DNA from: Suillus spraguei
Taxonomy: Eukaryota > Basidiomycota > Agaricomycetes > Boletales > Suillaceae
Assembly: GCA_016800925.1 (NCBI GenBank)
Contig: JABCPU010000004.1
Location: forward strand, 186,001-250,000
Reading direction: 5' to 3'
Length of the DNA: 64,000 nt
Part shown: in pieces, positions 60,907 to 64,000 of the stretch
Position numbering within the stretch: the stretch's first letter is position 1
How the letters are laid out: each line of letters begins with the position of its first letter
Made by a program: the position numbers and the translations under genes
The notes under the pieces: model-generated
What the model was told of the DNA's origin: nothing
Seen by the model: the letters and a program-made list of their open reading frames with translations, nothing else
Databases searched by the model: none

Positions 60907-61727
60907 ATGTCTGCTAAACGGCTAAAATTCTCAGAAGATAGCGATGTCGATGCGTCTGCGTCTGGTGCAGACCACGAGCAGAGTGATAATGATCTCGAAG
61001 CTGAAGCACAACGGTCCACGACTTCTACTTCTTCATCAGAAGATGACGATTCTCCGGACACGGAGGCTGAGATTGCGGATAGAAGGATAACAAAGTCGAA
61101 GAAAACATTAAAACGAAAGCGGCGGGCAACAGAGCCCTCGCAATTTGGTGCTACCCTGCAAGGCCTGCTTGACACCATTGCACCGTCGGACCTGCCGTTA
61201 TCTCTTAAACCTTCTATCGCACGCCAGAAAAATGGCACAAAGCTTGAATTGAAGGCCCACAAAGTAATTCAGATAGAGAAGAAGGAAAAGGCTGATAAAG
61301 GACGCATACGGGATGTCATCGGAGGTTGGGGCGGCGAGAGTGAACGCTCTTTGCGCAAGGTTGCTCAACGAGGAGGTGGGCATCACAATGTCACTTGCAT
61401 TATCCTCTCGTGCACTGAAAACATTCCAAGTGGTGAAACTCTTTAATACCATTCAACAATCACAGGCAGCGGCAGGCGTTGCTGCCGAACAGTCAAAAGG
61501 TTTGCGAGGAACGGGGAAACCTACCCTTCCAGCACCCCTGTTAGACAAGAAGCCAAAAGGAAAACCGAGGGCCAAGGACAAGGACAATATTATCGGGAGA
61601 GGAAATCCAGGTTGGTGTCCGGATCGATGTGGTGAACTCAAAGTGACACATACCTCTTACAGCAACAATTGGGAAGGACGATTTCTTCGAAATGATCAGG
61701 TCAGGTGGTATCGTCTCAAAAGTATAG
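60907..61727 (+). CDS. RRP15: Ribosomal RNA-processing protein 15 (Rrp15)
   Basis: Nucleolar factor for pre-60S maturation. Exons 60907-61375, 61431-61610 and 61663-61727 give 237 residues. An acidic Ser-rich N-terminus precedes a basic run (KSKKTLKRKRR). The Rrp15 core follows: FGATLQGLLDTI, then KKEKADKGRIRDVIGGWG, then RKVAQRGVVKLFNTIQQSQ. It ends with the diagnostic C-terminal helix DDFFEMIRSGGIVSKV. Start is the first ATG after the 305 bp divergent spacer with the DIL gene. Confidence 0.9.
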
Positions 61728-62590
61728 GCGTTTTGCGCCTAGTCTCCCCCACACAGACTGTAGACAAACGAAGCAACGATTTTATTCATAGTTTTTACGC
61801 CTACGTCGGGATGACATCTGTTCAGATGATTCATCAGGAGCCAGTATACTCGAAACACCTTGCTCGTTGTAGCTCGCAATGGAGGAACTCGCGTTGTATT
61901 GGCAATATCGGACTGTGTACGACAGCTGGTAACAGTTCGCGTTCAAGGGCGACCGATTACTTTGTGCAACATAATACGGTCGACCCTTTTTGTGCCATAA
62001 TTCTCGTCTCCGTCTACCGCTGACATCGGACTTCGATGTACGGGGGGCGAGAACCTTTGGTTCATATCTTGAGAACAAAGCGCGATTTCGGGAATGGATT
62101 TTATAATTTATGCGACGCAGTGCGTGTAAGCTGGAATCCCTATTCGCTGATGATTAAATTCTAAAACAATGCTGCAAGTGGTACTAGTGACAGCAAAAGT
62201 TACATGCAGCCGCGTCGAGTCTTATATTCGAGATGTCGGTTTTACATGGACAAAGATACTGGTTTGTTCATTTCGATTTTCAAGTATCCCCGTATACGCT
62301 TAGACTCGTGAGCAATCTAGTTGCTATCAGATCTCAAGTACTTGCTAACTTTGACTATTGATGACTATACCTATATGGATACTACTTAACGACACACGAA
62401 CTTTACGGTACTAGTATATAAGTACTGTCTGCATATATAGGGTCCCGGTCAAGAAGACAATAAATGAGTTTAGTGGGCGTGCACTTTGACTGAAGGTTGC
62501 CAAATCAGAAAATGAGGTTGGCACGTTGCCAAACCTGCCCTGAAGTGGCGCAGAGCTTAAATTCCTTTCACCTTCACGCCCGTCACATCT
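61728..62590. other. Intergenic region
   Basis: Between two plus-strand genes. Frames on both strands are short and uncharacteristic. A TATATAAG element near 62416-62423 precedes the GID8 start by about 170 bases. Confidence 0.35.
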
Positions 62591-63773
62591 ATGGTGTGTA
62601 TTTTCAAGCTTCATTCGTGCAGCATGTCTCTTATGGTTGTTGGCCAAACTCCAAACTTCAGCCTCCGAGGACCACAATTCGTAAAGAAGAGTGGGAGCGA
62701 CGTCTACGCGAGGTTCAGGTCACGAAAGAGTGAGTGTTTGTTTTTGATTTTTGCGCCTAAAAGATGAAAAATCATCAATGGGAATCTCTCTGAAACTTGA
62801 GATGAGAAAAGATATTGCATATATTATCTGATATATCCTCGTTATACGATGTATTTTAAGCATTTGCTGATACTCTTGCTTGTTAGTGACTTGAACCGAC
62901 TTATTATGGACTACCTCGTTATCGAGGGATACAAGTCTGCCGCAGAGGAGTTCAGCGATGAAGCCAATGTTCCACCACCTGTAGACTTCGAGAGTATCGA
63001 AAGTCGCATGGTAATTCGAGAAGCCCTGCAACGGGGCGATATCGAGGAGGCTATTTCCCGCATGAACGACCTGAATCCTGAGGTGGGTCACGTTCTCTTT
63101 TCGTGGCTTTATATCAAGGACATAAGATTAAAACGTTTCATGCACCACTCTCAGACTTCTTCGGAAGTCGGTGATGAAACCTGTAAACCAAAACTTCAGT
63201 CTTCAATATGATCTGTCCTTGATCTATTTCACACGTGTAATGGACAAATTCTTACCCTTGCATCCGCAGATCCTGGATACCAACCCTGCACTGTATTTTC
63301 ACCTTCAGCAGCAGAAGCTAATTGAGCACATTCGGCATGGGCGTATCACCGAGGCATTGAAATTTGCACAGGACGAACTCGCGCCGAGAGGTGAAGAAAG
63401 TCCGGAGTTTCTTGCAGAGCTGGAACGTACGATGGCACTTCTGGCGTTCGACTCTTCATCTTCAGCCCCTCCAGCTATATCGGAACTTCTCTCGCCCGCA
63501 CAGCGGATGAAAACTGCGGGTGAAGTTAATGCCGCAATACTTGAAAGTCTTAGCCAGGGAAAGGAGGTAAAACTGGTGCAGCTTTTGAAGCTTTTGTGTT
63601 GGAGTGAGGGGATGTTGGCGGAACGTGCAGATTTTCCCAAGGTCTGTGCCTCGGCATTTGTATTTGATTGATTGGGCTCAACTTAAAGCCATTAGATTGA
63701 TCTTCAAGAGGGATTGATGACGACGGGGAGAAAAGAAGCAACAGCCACAGATGATTCGATTATGCGAGAATGA
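62591..63773 (+). CDS. GID8: GID8, LisH-CTLH-CRA subunit of the GID/CTLH ubiquitin ligase
   Basis: Scaffold subunit of the GID E3 ligase that degrades gluconeogenic enzymes in yeast. Exons 62591-62593, 62662-62729, 62887-63082, 63270-63641 and 63696-63773 give 238 residues. Family motifs: RKEEWERRLREVQVTK, LisH (LNRLIMDYLVIEGYKSAAEEF), CTLH (MVIREALQRGDIEEAISRMNDLNP) and CRA (LIEHIRHGRITEALKFAQDEL). In this model exon 1 contributes only the ATG, which is followed directly by the GTGTGT donor. The 187-base third intron is long for this window. It uses the same LisH module as TAF5 at 25-28 kb. Confidence 0.87.
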
Positions 63774-64000
63774 GGGACAGTATGTATGGTATGGAGTGTA
63801 AGGCGTAACATGGAGCATATGATGTCCCAAGGATATGAGATTAGTTTACAACTTCGTGGAACAGCCGTTGTTTAATGATCTAACTGGCTTTAGCCAACCC
63901 TGGTTGCGACCTGATGGTAAAACTAAGAACAACGGCAAGAACAAGGAAGTATTATAAGGTACCATAACTAAGCATGGCGGCCATGAGGTCGATATATATA
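63774..64000. other. 3' flank at the window edge
   Basis: No gene recognised; the sequence ends in an AT-rich stretch. Confidence 0.3.

Noticed and set aside
1..64000. Mobile elements, CRISPR arrays, integrated virus
   Set aside because: No transposase, reverse transcriptase, terminal repeats or direct-repeat spacer arrays were seen.

Overview
This 64 kb window is nuclear DNA of a filamentous basidiomycete, most likely an agaricomycete. The genes are split by many introns, mostly 45-65 bases long with GT...AG ends. The gene set is fungal: a Pal1 morphology protein, a Cas1p capsule-type O-acetyltransferase, a NoxA-like NADPH oxidase, a Sts1/Cut8 proteasome tether, GID8, RRP15 and a sphingolipid delta-8 desaturase. 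I see no plasmid, phage, CRISPR, rRNA or tRNA gene, and no intact transposon. I cannot name the species.

Layout. 0-7 kb: the edge of a minus-strand gene, a complex I B14.7-type subunit (+), a RAP1-like telomere protein (-) and a degenerate kinase-like protein (+). 7-20 kb: RPS16 (-), a 90-residue unknown (-) starting 33 bp from mitoribosomal uL4 (+), RAD51 (+), phosphoglycerate dehydrogenase (-) divergent from HIS7 (+), Pal1 (-) divergent from the desaturase (+), and RPL13 (-). 20-35 kb: a mucin-like single-pass membrane protein (+), a small basic conserved protein (-), a poorly resolved small gene (+), TAF5 (-), a RecQ helicase (-) and NoxA (-). 35-49 kb: NUP155/170 (+), a RING-CH membrane ubiquitin ligase (-), a Rex4-like exonuclease that lacks most of its active site (+), a mitochondrial PPR-type protein (-) and Sts1 (-). 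49-64 kb: Cas1 (-), rhomboid protease (-), a dienelactone hydrolase/SnoaL protein (-), an ankyrin-DIL protein (-), RRP15 (+) and GID8 (+).

These are mostly housekeeping genes rather than one pathway cluster. Functional links are local: the serine and histidine biosynthesis genes share a 174 bp divergent promoter, and RAD51 has an ACGCGT box typical of S-phase genes. Exon structures were rebuilt by hand from reading frame, splice consensus and family knowledge. Where the phases close and the protein matches its family they are firm; weak ones are flagged.

The most notable signals are in gene architecture. About 140 introns were reconstructed and eight appear to use a GC donor. Several genes carry micro-exons down to 6 bases. 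Two proteins, kinase-like and Rex4-like, have lost their catalytic acidic residues. I found no convincing wholly new system.
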